A model generated the notes under the pieces. The model ran no database searches, was not told where the DNA came from, and saw only the letters and a program-made list of their open reading frames with translations. From contig NZ_NTUP01000061.1 of the NCBI RefSeq assembly GCF_002561455.1, positions 10,780 to 66,012 of the forward strand: DNA of 55,233 bases, given 5' to 3'. Position numbers and translations under genes: made by a program. This DNA is from Bacillus sp. AFS015802. Its GTDB lineage: Bacteria; Bacillota; Bacilli; Bacillales; Bacillaceae_B. Shown here one piece after another: positions 44,147 to 54,698 of the stretch; within the stretch, counting starts at the first letter, position 1, and each line of letters begins with the position of its first letter.

Positions 44147-45073
44147 ATGATGGAACAACAAGCATCCAACATGTTGGAATCAGATAAAGGGTGGAAAATC
44201 TGGTGGCAATTGACAAGGCCCCACACTCTTACGGCAGCTTTTGTACCCGTATTATTAGGGACGGTACTTGCACTGCAATTTACAGACGTTAACGTCATGC
44301 TATTTTTAGCCATGCTGGCAGCCTGCCTGCTGATCCAGGCTGCGACGAATATGTTCAATGAGTACTATGATTATAAAAGGGGCCTTGATACCGAGCATTC
44401 AGTCGGTATCGGCGGAGCGATCGTACGTAACGGCGTCAAACCGTCCACGGTCATCAACCTTGCTTTCTCACTATACGGAATCGCCCTTCTGTTAGGGATT
44501 TATATCTGCCTTAACAGCACTTGGTGGCTCGCCATCATAGGCTTAGTGTGCATGGCTGCGGGGTACTTTTATACTGGCGGACCAATGCCAATTGCGTATA
44601 CACCCTTTGGCGAAATCGTAGCCGGGTTTTTCATGGGATTTGTGATCATCCTGATCTCATTTTACATCCAGACCGGCTATATCAATGGGGACAGCATCCT
44701 CATTTCCATCCCGGTATCGATACTTGTCGGCTCCATCCTGTTGGCCAATAATATCCGTGACCTTGATGGAGACAAAGAAAACGGCCGTAAAACCATTGCC
44801 ATCCTATTAGGAAAGAAAGGGGCGATCATCCTGTTGGGCGGCATGTTTGTCGTATCCTACGCCTGGATCATCGGACTCGTCGTGACGGGAATTTCATCCC
44901 CATGGCTGTTCGTAGCCTTTCTGAGCGTTCCGAAAGCGGTCAAAGCAACGACCGGTTTCATCGGGAAATCACAGCCCATTGAAATGATGCCCGCCATGAA
45001 AGCAACCGCCCAGACCAACACCATCTTCGGATTCCTATTATCCATAGGATTACTGCTTGCTTATATGCTATAG
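44147..45073 (+). CDS. menA: 1,4-Dihydroxy-2-naphthoate polyprenyltransferase MenA
   Basis: 308-residue UbiA-family prenyltransferase with about nine membrane helices. It attaches the polyprenyl chain to DHNA, giving demethylmenaquinone. The two Asp-rich diphosphate sites are NMFNEYYDYKRGLD and NNIRDLDGDKENGRK. The tandem ATG-ATG at 44147/44150 follows AAGGGAGAG; the 31 upstream codons lack a ribosome site. Divergent from menF, as in B. subtilis. Confidence 0.96.
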   Translation: MMEQQASNMLESDKGWKIWWQLTRPHTLTAAFVPVLLGTVLALQFTDVNVMLFLAMLAACLLIQAATNMFNEYYDYKRGLDTEHSVGIGGAIVRNGVKPSTVINLAFSLYGIALLLGIYICLNSTWWLAIIGLVCMAAGYFYTGGPMPIAYTPFGEIVAGFFMGFVIILISFYIQTGYINGDSILISIPVSILVGSILLANNIRDLDGDKENGRKTIAILLGKKGAIILLGGMFVVSYAWIIGLVVTGISSPWLFVAFLSVPKAVKATTGFIGKSQPIEMMPAMKATAQTNTIFGFLLSIGLLLAYML

Positions 45074-45080
45074 AGCGATA

Positions 45081-45117
45081 AAAGTCGACCCGACATTTCC
45101 GGGTCGACTCTTTTTTT
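45081..45117 (+). terminator. Terminator of menA
   Basis: AAGTCGACCCG and CGGGTCGACTC(T) pair around ACATTTC, followed by seven T. Confidence 0.92.
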
Positions 45118-45195
45118 ATGTTTTAACCATCCCACTTTCGGATAAAGTATGGTTAGGACAAGATTTTAGCGAACATAACGAAGGATGTGAAGAAA

Positions 45196-45951
45196 TTGCT
45201 AACAGACAGCCAAAAACAATCTCTAAAACAAGAATTGGTTCAACAGGAAAAGCAGTTACAGGAACATTTACATCAGGATTTAGATAATCTTCACCATACA
45301 AACGAACGCGATAACTCAGGAGAACTTTCCCTTTACGATAATCACCCGGCTGATATGGGAACAGAGCTTTATGAGCGGGAGAAGGATTTCGCCATCGATG
45401 ATCACGCGAAGCTCGAACTCGATAAAATCCAACAGGCCCTCCACGCCTTCGAAGACGGTACTTACGGCCAATGTAAGGAATGCGGCCAGGATATTCCTTA
45501 TGAGCGTCTAGAGGTGATCCCGACGACTCTTTATTGTAAGGATCATACACCGGAGCAATCGACGCCTCAGGACAGGCCTGTGGAGGAAGATGTCCTGCAG
45601 CCGCCCGTCGATAACGAATTCAGACACGAAACAGACGGCAATGTGCGGGATGATCAGGACAGCTTCCAGGAAGTCGGGCGTTTCGGGACTTCAGAAACAC
45701 CATCCGACTTTGAAGGCGATCATGAGGATTATTCAGACCTATACCAGGATGAGGATACATCGGAAGGGTTCACAGAGGATTTTGAATCGTTCGTCGGCAC
45801 CGATATGGAAGGCTCGGACCGTAAAGCCTACCCTTCGAAAACCCATGAAGAGTATGAAGACATGCTGGATGAGAATGACATGGAATCGCCACTTGGTGAC
45901 ATCCCCTATAAAGATGGCGACAGTTATGTTTCCGACAAGAAAAAGAAATAA
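45196..45951 (+). CDS. yteA: YteA, DksA/TraR-type zinc-finger protein
   Basis: 251-residue protein. An N-terminal coiled coil (Gln/Glu/Leu-rich, residues 5-35) and the YDNHPADMGTELYEREKDF segment are followed by a DksA-like zinc finger with Cys93, Cys96 and Cys114. After residue 120 comes a long, very acidic, probably disordered tail. The family is sporulation- or stress-associated in Bacillus and may touch RNA polymerase by analogy with DksA; this is not shown. TTG start at 45196 chosen because the GTG at 45187 nearly abuts AAGGA. Confidence 0.9.
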   Translation: MLTDSQKQSLKQELVQQEKQLQEHLHQDLDNLHHTNERDNSGELSLYDNHPADMGTELYEREKDFAIDDHAKLELDKIQQALHAFEDGTYGQCKECGQDIPYERLEVIPTTLYCKDHTPEQSTPQDRPVEEDVLQPPVDNEFRHETDGNVRDDQDSFQEVGRFGTSETPSDFEGDHEDYSDLYQDEDTSEGFTEDFESFVGTDMEGSDRKAYPSKTHEEYEDMLDENDMESPLGDIPYKDGDSYVSDKKKK

Positions 45952-45957
45952 CAAACC

Positions 45958-45991
45958 AACGCTTGGGATCCGGATCCCAAGCGTCTTTTTC
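45958..45991 (+). terminator. Terminator of yteA
   Basis: AACGCTTGGGATCC and GGATCCCAAGCGT form a near-perfect stem followed by CTTTTTC, reaching the convergent glgP stop. Confidence 0.9.
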
Positions 45992-48396
45992 TACTTCATT
46001 AAACTTCCCTGTGCAATGCCCCATATGTCCTTCGCATATTGCTCGATCGTCCGGTCACTTGAGAAGTAGCCGGAATTGGCAATGTTCTGTAAGCACATCC
46101 GGGACCAATGCTCTCTGTTTTCATACGCCTTTCCTGCTTGTTCATGAACCCTGACGTACGAGTCGAAATCCCGAAGGACAAAGAATTGATCATTCTCGGT
46201 CAGTAAAGAGTCATAAATCGTTTCGAAATGGTCACCAGCATCCGGAAGCGTATCATCGATCAATTGGTTCAGCACCTTTTTGATCCGCGTATCATAGTGG
46301 AAATACTCCATCGCATAATACCCGCCATGTTGCTGATACTTCATCACCTCTTCAGCCGTCAATCCGAATATAAAGATATTGTCATTCCCGACCTGCTCCA
46401 GGATCTCGATGTTGGCACCGTCCAACGTTCCAAGTGTCAAGGCACCGTTCATCATGAACTTCATGTTCCCCGTGCCGGATGCTTCCTTGCTGGCCGTTGA
46501 GATCTGCTCAGACAAGTCGGCCGCCGGGATGATTTCTTCCGCGAGGGACACCCGGTAATTTTCCAGGAACACGACTTTAATGCGCCCTTTCACAAGTGGG
46601 TGATCATTCACGAGATCGGCTACAGAGTGAATCAATTTAATGATTTTCTTTGCATAATAGTAACCCGGGGACGCCTTTGCCCCGAAAATGAACGTCCGTG
46701 GATGAAAGTCGAATCCCGGATCTTCCACGCAGCGATTATAAAGATGAAGGATGTGCAGGACATTCATCAACTGACGTTTATAGGCATGAAGCCGCTTCAC
46801 CTGAATATCGAAAATCGAAGTCGGGTCGACGATGATCCCGTTGCTTTCAAATATCCGGTCGGCAAGCTTCCGTTTATTCTCCTGCTTTACATCATACAGA
46901 TCCTTCAGGAATGCCGTGTCATGGTGATACTCCTTCAGCTTCGCCAGTTTGGCGGGTTCTTTCATCCACTCATCCCCGATCGATGATGTAATCAGGTTCG
47001 ACAGGGACGGGTTGCTGTTCAGGAGCCACCTTCTATGAGTGATCCCATTTGTCTTACTATTAAATTTACCTGGATAATATTGATAAAATAAGTTCATTTC
47101 CCTCTGCTTCAAGATCTCCGTATGGATCTTCGCCACACCATTCACACTGAAGCTTCCTACAATCGCAAGATGGGCCATTTTCACTTCATCATGGGAGATG
47201 ATAGCCATATCTTCTATACGCTTCCACTCGCCGGGATACTCTTTCCATAATTCCCTGCAGAACCGCTCATTGATTTCATTCACGATCATATGGATGCGGG
47301 GCAGAAGGGGCTGGAATATACGGATCGGCCATCTCTCCAACGCTTCTGATAGAGTCGTATGATTCGTATAAGCAAATGTATTCGTCGTGATTTCCCACGC
47401 TTCTTCCCATTCAAAGGAATACTCATCAAGGAGCACCCTCATCAGTTCCGGGATGGCAAGGACCGGATGGGTATCATTGATGTGGATCGAAATATTTTCA
47501 TGAAGTTCCTTCAGGTCCCCATTCCGGTATAAGTACGAATCCAGAATCGAGCGGATGCTTGCCGATACCAGGAAGTATTGCTGCTTGAGGCGCAGGATCT
47601 TCCCTTCTTCATGGGTATCGTCAGGATAGAGGAATTCGGTGATCGCTTCTGTATCCCGCTTGTACTTCATCATATCCTTTCCTGCTTTATAGGCGGCAGG
47701 CTCGGCACTCCATAAACGAAGGGTGTTGACCGTCGACGTTTCGAACCCCACTACAGGCATGTCATAGGGGACGGCCGCAACCACCTCTGCATCCACATGA
47801 CGGAATTTCAATACATCGTTTTCCTTATAGGATTCCACCTTTCCCCAAAAAGGCACTTCCACGGTAAGGTCTGACTTTCTCACCTCCCACACATGACCAT
47901 GACGCAGCCACTGCTCCGGAAGCTCCATCTGAAATCCGTTCACGATCTTTTGTTCAAACAGACCATGCTTGTAACGGATCCCATAGCCATGACCGGGTAA
48001 ATTAAGAGATGCAAGGGAATCCAGAAAACACGCCGCTAACCGGCCGAGACCCCCATTACCAAGCCCTGCATCATGCTCGACCTCTTCCATATCAGCAAGG
48101 TCGATCCCAAGGTCCTGAAGCCCCTTTTCCACAATATCGTAAATCCCCAGATTCATCAGGTTTTGGCGAAGCAGGCGCCCCAGCAGAAATTCGATGGATA
48201 AATAATACACCTGCTTTTGTTTATTGAACCGGTACTGCTCGTTCGTCTGGATCCAGTTCATCGATATATATTCCCGTATCAGGTGCCCTAATGTGAAGAA
48301 CTGATCCTGACTGGTGGACTCGGGAAACGTCTTACCGTACATCATTTCAAGCTTCTTCAGAAACATTTCTTTAAATTCAATCGGATCAGAAAACAT
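45991..48396 (-). CDS. glgP: Glycogen phosphorylase
   Basis: About 801 residues, GT35 family. It releases glucose-1-phosphate from glycogen. The PLP-binding Lys is in EASGTGNMKFMMNGALTLGT-like sequence near the C-terminus, and HDAGLGNGGLGRLAAC near residue 110 is the family signature. ATG 48396 is 8 bases from AAGGAG; the GTG at 48405 overlaps that site. Last gene of glgBCDAP, overlapping glgA by 11 bp. Confidence 0.97.
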   Translation of the reverse strand: MFSDPIEFKEMFLKKLEMMYGKTFPESTSQDQFFTLGHLIREYISMNWIQTNEQYRFNKQKQVYYLSIEFLLGRLLRQNLMNLGIYDIVEKGLQDLGIDLADMEEVEHDAGLGNGGLGRLAACFLDSLASLNLPGHGYGIRYKHGLFEQKIVNGFQMELPEQWLRHGHVWEVRKSDLTVEVPFWGKVESYKENDVLKFRHVDAEVVAAVPYDMPVVGFETSTVNTLRLWSAEPAAYKAGKDMMKYKRDTEAITEFLYPDDTHEEGKILRLKQQYFLVSASIRSILDSYLYRNGDLKELHENISIHINDTHPVLAIPELMRVLLDEYSFEWEEAWEITTNTFAYTNHTTLSEALERWPIRIFQPLLPRIHMIVNEINERFCRELWKEYPGEWKRIEDMAIISHDEVKMAHLAIVGSFSVNGVAKIHTEILKQREMNLFYQYYPGKFNSKTNGITHRRWLLNSNPSLSNLITSSIGDEWMKEPAKLAKLKEYHHDTAFLKDLYDVKQENKRKLADRIFESNGIIVDPTSIFDIQVKRLHAYKRQLMNVLHILHLYNRCVEDPGFDFHPRTFIFGAKASPGYYYAKKIIKLIHSVADLVNDHPLVKGRIKVVFLENYRVSLAEEIIPAADLSEQISTASKEASGTGNMKFMMNGALTLGTLDGANIEILEQVGNDNIFIFGLTAEEVMKYQQHGGYYAMEYFHYDTRIKKVLNQLIDDTLPDAGDHFETIYDSLLTENDQFFVLRDFDSYVRVHEQAGKAYENREHWSRMCLQNIANSGYFSSDRTIEQYAKDIWGIAQGSLMK

Positions 48397-49831
48397 GGCT
48401 TTCACTCCTTGATACCAGGTCAGCGTACAGTTGATTATACTTAAAGGCCGATTGGGCCCAACTATAATCCTTATTCATGGCAGTTCGTACAATATGATTC
48501 CACGTTTCCGGCTCATCGTTGAAATACGATAGAGCCCTTCGGTAAGTGTGGAGCATATCGTGAGCATTAAAATTTTTGAATGAAAAGCCGTTGCCCGTCT
48601 TCGTCTCTTCATTATAGGATTCAACCGTATCGTTCAATCCCCCCGTCTCCCGTACAAGCGGCAGGGCTCCATATCTCATGGCAATCAGCTGACCCAGTCC
48701 GCACGGCTCGAATTTCGATGGCATCAGGAACAGATCACTGGCAGAATAGATCTGTTTTGCCAGTTCCTCATTAAAGCCGATTTGTACCCTGACCTTATCC
48801 GGATACGTCCACTCCATCTCCCTGAAGAACTGTTCAAACTCCCAATCCCCTGTCCCGAGCAGGACAAACTGGACATTTTCCTGCATCATTTCATGGAAGA
48901 CACCCCTGATGAGTTCCAGCCCCTTCTGGTTCGTTAACCTTGAAATGATGGACACGAGGGGAATTCCTTCATTCTCCACAAGACCCAGGCTTTTTTGCAA
49001 ATGACGCTTCGCCTGCTTCTTTCCGTGCAGATTCCCGCTGAAATAAGGAAACTCACCGTCATCTGGATTATAGACATCATCGTCGATCCCATTGAGGATC
49101 CCCAATAACTGGTTGTACCTCTGACCCAGGATGTGATGAAGCTTTTCTCCATAGTAAGGCGTAAGGATTTCCTCTTTATATGTAGGGCTCACCGTGGTGA
49201 CAATATCCGAAGAAATAAGCGCACCTTTCATGAAATTGATGTTTCCATAAAACTCGAGGTATTCATGATGGAAATACTTCTCGGGGATGCCCAGTAAGTC
49301 CGTCATCACCTGTTTAGGGTATATCCCTTGAAATTGCAGGTTATGAATGGTGAACACACTTCGGATAAATGAATAGCCCGGTCTCTCCTGATACTCGCTT
49401 CTCAGCAGGAACGGAACCATGCCCGTATGCCAATCGTGACAGTGAATCACATCAGGATAAAAGTCAAGGACCGCGATGCTTTCGAGTACTGCCCGTGTAA
49501 AGTACGCAAACCGCTCCCCATCATCAAAATATCCGTATAACCTGTCCCGGTTAAAATAGTATTCATTATCGACAAAATAATACGTTACTCCATGTTCACT
49601 GTACTCTTCTATGCCACAATACTGATTACGCCAGCCGACCGACACGAAAAACTCTTTCTTACGTTTCATTTTCGCCCGGAACTCTTGCGGGATCCCGCCG
49701 TATTTAGGCAGGATCACCCTGACATCCGTCCCCAAACTTCTTAACTCCTTAGGCAAAGCGCCGGCGACGTCCGCCAGGCCTCCGGATTTAATAAAAGGGA
49801 CACACTCAGATACTACAAATAACACTTTCAC
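48386..49831 (-). CDS. glgA: Glycogen synthase (ADP-glucose type)
   Basis: 481-residue GT5 glycosyltransferase that extends alpha-1,4-glucan from ADP-glucose. The KSGGLADVAGALP motif near residue 15 binds the sugar nucleotide, HCHDWHTG lies near 130, and the C-terminal PSKFEPCGLGQ has the catalytic Glu. GTG start overlapping the glgD stop (GTGA). SD GGAG is 13 bases away, so translation may depend on coupling. Confidence 0.97.
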   Translation of the reverse strand: MKVLFVVSECVPFIKSGGLADVAGALPKELRSLGTDVRVILPKYGGIPQEFRAKMKRKKEFFVSVGWRNQYCGIEEYSEHGVTYYFVDNEYYFNRDRLYGYFDDGERFAYFTRAVLESIAVLDFYPDVIHCHDWHTGMVPFLLRSEYQERPGYSFIRSVFTIHNLQFQGIYPKQVMTDLLGIPEKYFHHEYLEFYGNINFMKGALISSDIVTTVSPTYKEEILTPYYGEKLHHILGQRYNQLLGILNGIDDDVYNPDDGEFPYFSGNLHGKKQAKRHLQKSLGLVENEGIPLVSIISRLTNQKGLELIRGVFHEMMQENVQFVLLGTGDWEFEQFFREMEWTYPDKVRVQIGFNEELAKQIYSASDLFLMPSKFEPCGLGQLIAMRYGALPLVRETGGLNDTVESYNEETKTGNGFSFKNFNAHDMLHTYRRALSYFNDEPETWNHIVRTAMNKDYSWAQSAFKYNQLYADLVSRSESHVF

Positions 49832-50856
49832 GAATTCATCAGCGCTCCTTGAATCATCCCTTTGCGAATGACAATTGGATTGTTTGGATCTCCGATAAGC
49901 TTGACGCCATCCTCTATTCGCACATCTTTATCCAAGATCACATTCTCTAGTACACAGTTATCTCCAATTTGGCTCTTTTGCATAATGATGCTGCCTGAAA
50001 TCGTCGTGTCCTTCCCGACCTTGACCGCACGGAACATCGTTGAATTCCGCACCTTCCCTTCAATGAAGCACCCATTGGCGATGATGCTGTTCTTCACACT
50101 TGCCATGGAGGTATAGCGGGTCGGCGGCTCATCCTTCACCTTTGTATAGATGGGCGCATCCTTCTTGAACAACTCTTTCCAATCGGATAAATTCAACAGC
50201 TTCATGCTGGCATCATAGTACTCCTCGATACAATCGATCTTCTGCACGTACCCCTCATGCTCATAACCGCATACTTTAAAACCGCTGTCCATATCATCCA
50301 CGACATCCTGCATGCAGGTATAACCGGTCTCACGGCGGCCGTCAATCAATTTGATGAGGGTGGACGTCTTGACCAGATACATCTCCAATGAGTCCCCATT
50401 ATGACGCATTTCCGTGATATCACAGCCGATACGGATATGCCTTTCAAGGACCGGTTGATAATCGATATTACACAGCGTAAAGCAATTGCTGATCAAGGCA
50501 TATTCCTGGGTACTGCGGTGAAAGTAGTCCAAGTGATGGGCAAAGTGATTAAAGGAGCCCACTCCCTCTTCATTGGCTTCCAAACCCGGTGCGGGGAAGA
50601 AAAACAATCCATCGCGCTTGCGGTTCAGGTCCCAGTTCTTCCCTGACCCTAGGTGATCCATCAGTGAACGATATTGAAACTTCGGAAATATGGCAACCGA
50701 ACCGATATCGGAATTCACCATATTGGAAAGGACAAAATCGATCAGACGGTACCTTCCCGCTATCGGAAGAGCAGCTAATGAGCGATGCAGCAATAAATCC
50801 TCCAACGATTCATAGTAACTCGTAGCATCAATAACACCAAGCATTGTATTCTTCAA
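49828..50856 (-). CDS. glgD: GlgD, regulatory-type subunit of glucose-1-phosphate adenylyltransferase
   Basis: About 342 residues, homologous to GlgC but lacking the GGKGSRL nucleotide loop, so probably a non-catalytic partner that raises GlgC activity, as shown for Bacillus GlgCD. The N-terminal MLGVIDATSYYESL is typical. TTG start at 50856, 7 bases after AGGAGG; the longer open frame upstream has no ribosome site. C-terminal beta-helix repeats are present. Third gene of the operon. Confidence 0.94.
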   Translation of the reverse strand: MKNTMLGVIDATSYYESLEDLLLHRSLAALPIAGRYRLIDFVLSNMVNSDIGSVAIFPKFQYRSLMDHLGSGKNWDLNRKRDGLFFFPAPGLEANEEGVGSFNHFAHHLDYFHRSTQEYALISNCFTLCNIDYQPVLERHIRIGCDITEMRHNGDSLEMYLVKTSTLIKLIDGRRETGYTCMQDVVDDMDSGFKVCGYEHEGYVQKIDCIEEYYDASMKLLNLSDWKELFKKDAPIYTKVKDEPPTRYTSMASVKNSIIANGCFIEGKVRNSTMFRAVKVGKDTTISGSIIMQKSQIGDNCVLENVILDKDVRIEDGVKLIGDPNNPIVIRKGMIQGALMNS

Positions 50857-50896
50857 AACACTTCCTCCTCTTATGTTGTAATGTGGGTCTTGAACC

Positions 50897-52054
50897 TTAC
50901 ACTCTTTCCTGTTCAAGTAGTGTTTCAATTAATGATTCCGTCACCAAAATGATTTCATCCGATCCTTCTTCCGGCATGATGCACAGACCGCTTGGAACCT
51001 TCACATTCGACGGGACGATTGCCTGCTCGATATAGGCATTTTCACCGATGACGGCATCGGGCATAATGACTGAGCGGCTGACATGGGCTCCCTTTTTCAC
51101 CGTTGTTCCCTGGAAGAGGACGGACTTCCGGATCGTCCCTTCGATTGTACAGCCTTCATTCACCAGGGAACCTTCTACAAGGGCTTCCTCTGAAATATAT
51201 TGAGGGGGCTCATTCGGATTCACCGAGTACACTCTCCAGTCATGATCAAACAGATTCAGTTCATTCTGTTCATCAATCAGATCCATATTCGCTTCCCAAA
51301 GGCTCTTGACGGTACCGACATCCTTCCAATACCCTTCAAACGGATAGGCCATCAGTTTCTTCTTCTCATCAAGCAGGAGCGGGATGACATCCTTTCCAAA
51401 GTCATGGCTGGAATCAGGGTTGCGTTCGTCCATCTCCAGATAATCCTTCAGTACAGAATAATTGAAGATGTAGATGCCCATCGAAGCAAGATTACTCTTA
51501 GGGAAAGCCGGTTTTTCTTCAAACTCTATGACCCGCATGTCCTCATTCGTGTTCATAAGACCGAAACGGCTCGCTTCATCCCACCCGACTTCGATGACTG
51601 AAATCGAGACATCTGCTTTTTTCTCGATATGGTAATCAAGCATTTTACTATAATCCATCTTGTAAATATGATCTCCCGAAAGAATCAATACGTACTCGGG
51701 ATCATATTGCTCAAGATAATTCATATTTTGATAGATGGCGCTTGCCGTCCCCGTATACCAGCGCATCTCGGATGATTCAGCATACGGGGGCAGCACGGTC
51801 ACACCACCGTTTTTGCGGTCAAGATCCCATGCACTCCCGATCCCGATATAAGAATTCAATACGAGGGGCTGGTACTGGGTAAGGACCCCCACAGTATCAA
51901 TCCCTGAGTTGGTGCAATTGCTCAGGGTGAAATCAATGATACGATACTTCCCTCCAAATGGTACAGCGGGTTTCGCCAGGCTTTTCGTCAAAGAACTTAA
52001 CCTGCTCCCTTTTCCACCTGCTAATAACATGGCTACACATCTACCTTTTGCCAT
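50897..52054 (-). CDS. glgC: Glucose-1-phosphate adenylyltransferase
   Basis: 385 residues. It makes ADP-glucose from ATP and glucose-1-phosphate, the committed glycogen step. The nucleotide loop [10 protein letters not shown] is at the N-terminus, followed by [18 protein letters not shown] and a C-terminal left-handed beta-helix. ACAGGAAAAG precedes the ATG. Second gene of glgBCDAP, 16 bp after glgB. Confidence 0.97.
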   Translation of the reverse strand: MAKGRCVAMLLAGGKGSRLSSLTKSLAKPAVPFGGKYRIIDFTLSNCTNSGIDTVGVLTQYQPLVLNSYIGIGSAWDLDRKNGGVTVLPPYAESSEMRWYTGTASAIYQNMNYLEQYDPEYVLILSGDHIYKMDYSKMLDYHIEKKADVSISVIEVGWDEASRFGLMNTNEDMRVIEFEEKPAFPKSNLASMGIYIFNYSVLKDYLEMDERNPDSSHDFGKDVIPLLLDEKKKLMAYPFEGYWKDVGTVKSLWEANMDLIDEQNELNLFDHDWRVYSVNPNEPPQYISEEALVEGSLVNEGCTIEGTIRKSVLFQGTTVKKGAHVSRSVIMPDAVIGENAYIEQAIVPSNVKVPSGLCIMPEEGSDEIILVTESLIETLLEQERV

Positions 52055-52070
52055 CTTTTCCTGTCCCCTT

Positions 52071-53933
52071 TCAATCGATTGGTTTTAAATAAACGGCTGC
52101 GTATGGTGGAATCGTCATTTCCACATATCCTTCTCTTCCATGGTACGGCTCATTGTGCACGGTCAGCGGCTTCGGGTTCACCTGATGGGAGCCGCCAAAC
52201 CGTTCATCATCACTATTCCAAATTTCTTCATAAGAAGAAACCTTATTCACGCCCACCTTATACTGGTGATATACATGAGGACTGAAATTGCAGATCACCA
52301 CAAGATGATCCTCCTCCAGGGTCCCGTAACGGATGAAGGAGAAGATCTGCTGCTCCGCGTTATTCACATCCACCCACTGGAATCCCTCTGAACGATGATC
52401 CATTTCAAATAATGGTCCAGCACCTTTATATAAATGCATAAGCTCTTTAAAATATGAATTGAATTTGTGATGAAATTCGTAATCCAGTAAATGCCAATCC
52501 AGTTCTTCAAGGTCCTTCCATTCTGAAAATGGGGCAAGTTCACTGCCCATGAACAGAAGCTTTTTCCCTGGATGAGCCATCATGTAGCTGAGAAGCAACC
52601 GGTATTGAGCGAATTTCTGCCAGTAATCCCCCGGCATTTTATTTAATAACGATTTCTTCCCATGAACCACTTCATCGTGTGAAAAGGGAAGCACGTAATT
52701 CTCGGAATAGGCATATAACAAGGAAAATGTAATAAGAGAATGTACGTGCCTCCGTTCAGTCGTATCGGTTTCCATATATTTAAGGACGTCATTCATCCAT
52801 CCCATATTCCACTTATAATTAAATCCAAGTCCTCCGTAATGAACAGGAGACGTCACCTGCGGCCAGTCCGTAGAATCCTCTGCAATCATCAGAATCGAAG
52901 AATCATATTCAAAAACGGCCTTATTCAGGTTTTTCAAAAACTGAATGGCCCCTTCATTGGGAGCAAGCTGCCCCTGGTTCGCCCAATAGATGATATTCGC
53001 CACTGCATCAATCCGGAATCCATCGATATGATACTGATCCATCCAGAAACGTGCATTCGAGATAAGGAAGCTTCTCACTTCACCCTTCCCTAAATCAAAA
53101 TTCGCCGTTCCCCACGTATAATTCTCACGATCTCTTTCCTCACTGTACTCATAGGCAAACGAACCATCAAACTCATATAACCCGTGTGCATCCTTACAGA
53201 AATGACCCGGTACCCAATCCAGGATCACGCCGATATTATGTAAATGACATTCATTCACAAATGCCATCAATTCATGCGGTGAGCCGTAGCGGCTGGTAGG
53301 AGAATAATACCCGGTCCCCTGATATCCCCAGGAACGGTCAAATGGATGCTCCGTGACCGGCAGCAGTTCAATATGAGTGAATCCGTGCTCCTTCACGTGG
53401 GGAATCAATTGCTGCGCCAATTCCTTATAAGAAAGGAACGTTCCCGCTTTCTTCCTCCACGTGCCTAAATGAACTTCATAAATCGCCATCGGCTTGTCAT
53501 AGACCGTAGAAGCTGCCCGATCCTCCAGCCACTTCTCATCCTCCCATGAGAAACCATCAAGCATATACACAATGCTTGCTGTGTGAGGACGCTTCTCAGA
53601 GGCAAACCCATACGGATCCGCCTTCAGCTTCTTTGATCCCGAGAGAGTGACAATCTCATACTTGTACGTTTCTCCCGACAGATCCCCATCCAGGCGAATC
53701 GTCCACAAACCCTCGCTGTTCCGTCTTTCAAGCTCAAATCCATTCCCGTTCCATTGATTAAAGGACCCCACCAATGAAACATTCCTTGCTTTCGGTGCCC
53801 AAACGCAAAATTCTGTATAGGTCCCAGTGGAATCCCTTCTCACATGTGAACCCATAAACTGATAGGCCTGCTGCAAATTCCCCTCATGAAACAAAAAAAC
53901 ATCATAATCTGTTATGGTCATTGCGTTCATCAT
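52071..53933 (-). CDS. glgB: 1,4-alpha-Glucan branching enzyme
   Basis: 620-residue GH13 enzyme that introduces alpha-1,6 branches into glycogen. An N-terminal CBM48 domain ([19 protein letters not shown]) precedes the TIM barrel. Catalytic regions [16 protein letters not shown] (nucleophile Asp), AEDSTDWP (acid Glu region) and [13 protein letters not shown] are in order. Three possible ATGs (53933, 53930, 53921) crowd a GGTGAG site, so the exact start is uncertain. First gene of the operon. Confidence 0.96.
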   Translation of the reverse strand: MMNAMTITDYDVFLFHEGNLQQAYQFMGSHVRRDSTGTYTEFCVWAPKARNVSLVGSFNQWNGNGFELERRNSEGLWTIRLDGDLSGETYKYEIVTLSGSKKLKADPYGFASEKRPHTASIVYMLDGFSWEDEKWLEDRAASTVYDKPMAIYEVHLGTWRKKAGTFLSYKELAQQLIPHVKEHGFTHIELLPVTEHPFDRSWGYQGTGYYSPTSRYGSPHELMAFVNECHLHNIGVILDWVPGHFCKDAHGLYEFDGSFAYEYSEERDRENYTWGTANFDLGKGEVRSFLISNARFWMDQYHIDGFRIDAVANIIYWANQGQLAPNEGAIQFLKNLNKAVFEYDSSILMIAEDSTDWPQVTSPVHYGGLGFNYKWNMGWMNDVLKYMETDTTERRHVHSLITFSLLYAYSENYVLPFSHDEVVHGKKSLLNKMPGDYWQKFAQYRLLLSYMMAHPGKKLLFMGSELAPFSEWKDLEELDWHLLDYEFHHKFNSYFKELMHLYKGAGPLFEMDHRSEGFQWVDVNNAEQQIFSFIRYGTLEEDHLVVICNFSPHVYHQYKVGVNKVSSYEEIWNSDDERFGGSHQVNPKPLTVHNEPYHGREGYVEMTIPPYAAVYLKPID

Positions 53934-54489
53934 CTCACCTACATTTTTTCAATCTACTTACTACTTTCTAACAACATCATTAAAATCCTCTTTATAATCG
54001 TCGCTCAATTACGACAATTTCCTACATACATGGGACAAAACGATTCCTTTTTGGAAAGTCTTACTAAATGGCAAGGTTTACATTGGAAGAACATAGGGGA
54101 AACACGAGGAATCTATAGCGAAATTTGTCGAAAGTTTTTTTATGAAAAAAAGTGAAATTTAAAGAAAATGCAGAAGGATTCCGGTGTTTTGTATGGTTTT
54201 TGGTTGAATGTGAGAGGGGCAGCTGGTGATGTCGAATGGAGGGATTCAGGTAGTCATCGAGGATGATCATATAGTTTGTTTTTTATATTATTGGAGAATG
54301 GGGATGAAGAGAAAAGAACAGAAGTTGATACTAATATAGGGAAAGTCGATAATATATCCGTGAAGTCGATTAATAAGATGAAAAAGCGATAAAATAGTCA
54401 CGAACGAGGAACAGGCTTTTTAATATACCTCTCTTATGACCCCGTTCTTGCTTCATATTACCGGCCATAACACAAACTCTATTTGATAC
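53934..54489. other. Gene-free region upstream of glgB
   Basis: About 560 AT-rich bases between glgB and the tRNA cluster with no coding or RNA gene I can support. It should contain the glgB promoter, but no sigma-A or sigma-E pair is convincing. A perfect Spo0A-box consensus TTTGTCGAA occurs at 54124-54132, about 190 bp before glgB. Confidence 0.5.
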
Positions 54490-54520
54490 AAAAAAAAGAC
54501 TATCAAAAATGATAGTCTTT
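54490..54520 (-). terminator. Terminator of the tRNA cluster
   Basis: AAAGACTATC and GATAGTCTTT pair around AAAAAT; on the minus strand a run of T follows. It begins 7 bp after tRNA-Glu. Confidence 0.92.
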
Positions 54521-54526
54521 CCTTAA

Positions 54527-54598
54527 TGACCCATACGGGATTCGAACCCGTGTTACCGCCGTGAAAGGGCGGTGTCTTAACCGCTTGACCAATGGGCC
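54527..54598 (-). tRNA. tRNA-Glu (anticodon TTC)
   Basis: 72-nt cloverleaf on the minus strand with acceptor GGCCCAT/ATGGGTC, T-loop GGTTCGAATCC and anticodon loop CTTTCAC. The CCA end is not encoded. Confidence 0.97.
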
Positions 54599-54602
54599 GT
54601 AA

Positions 54603-54694
54603 TGGCGGAGAAGGAGGGATTTGAACCCTCGCGCCAGTTGCCCGACCTACACCCTTAGCAGGGGCGCCTCTTCAGCCACTTGAGTACTTCTCCA
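54603..54694 (-). tRNA. tRNA-Ser (anticodon GCT)
   Basis: 92-nt class II tRNA on the minus strand with a long variable arm and encoded CCA; anticodon loop CTGCTAA, acceptor GGAGAAG/CTTCTCC. Confidence 0.97.
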
Positions 54695-54698
54695 TATC

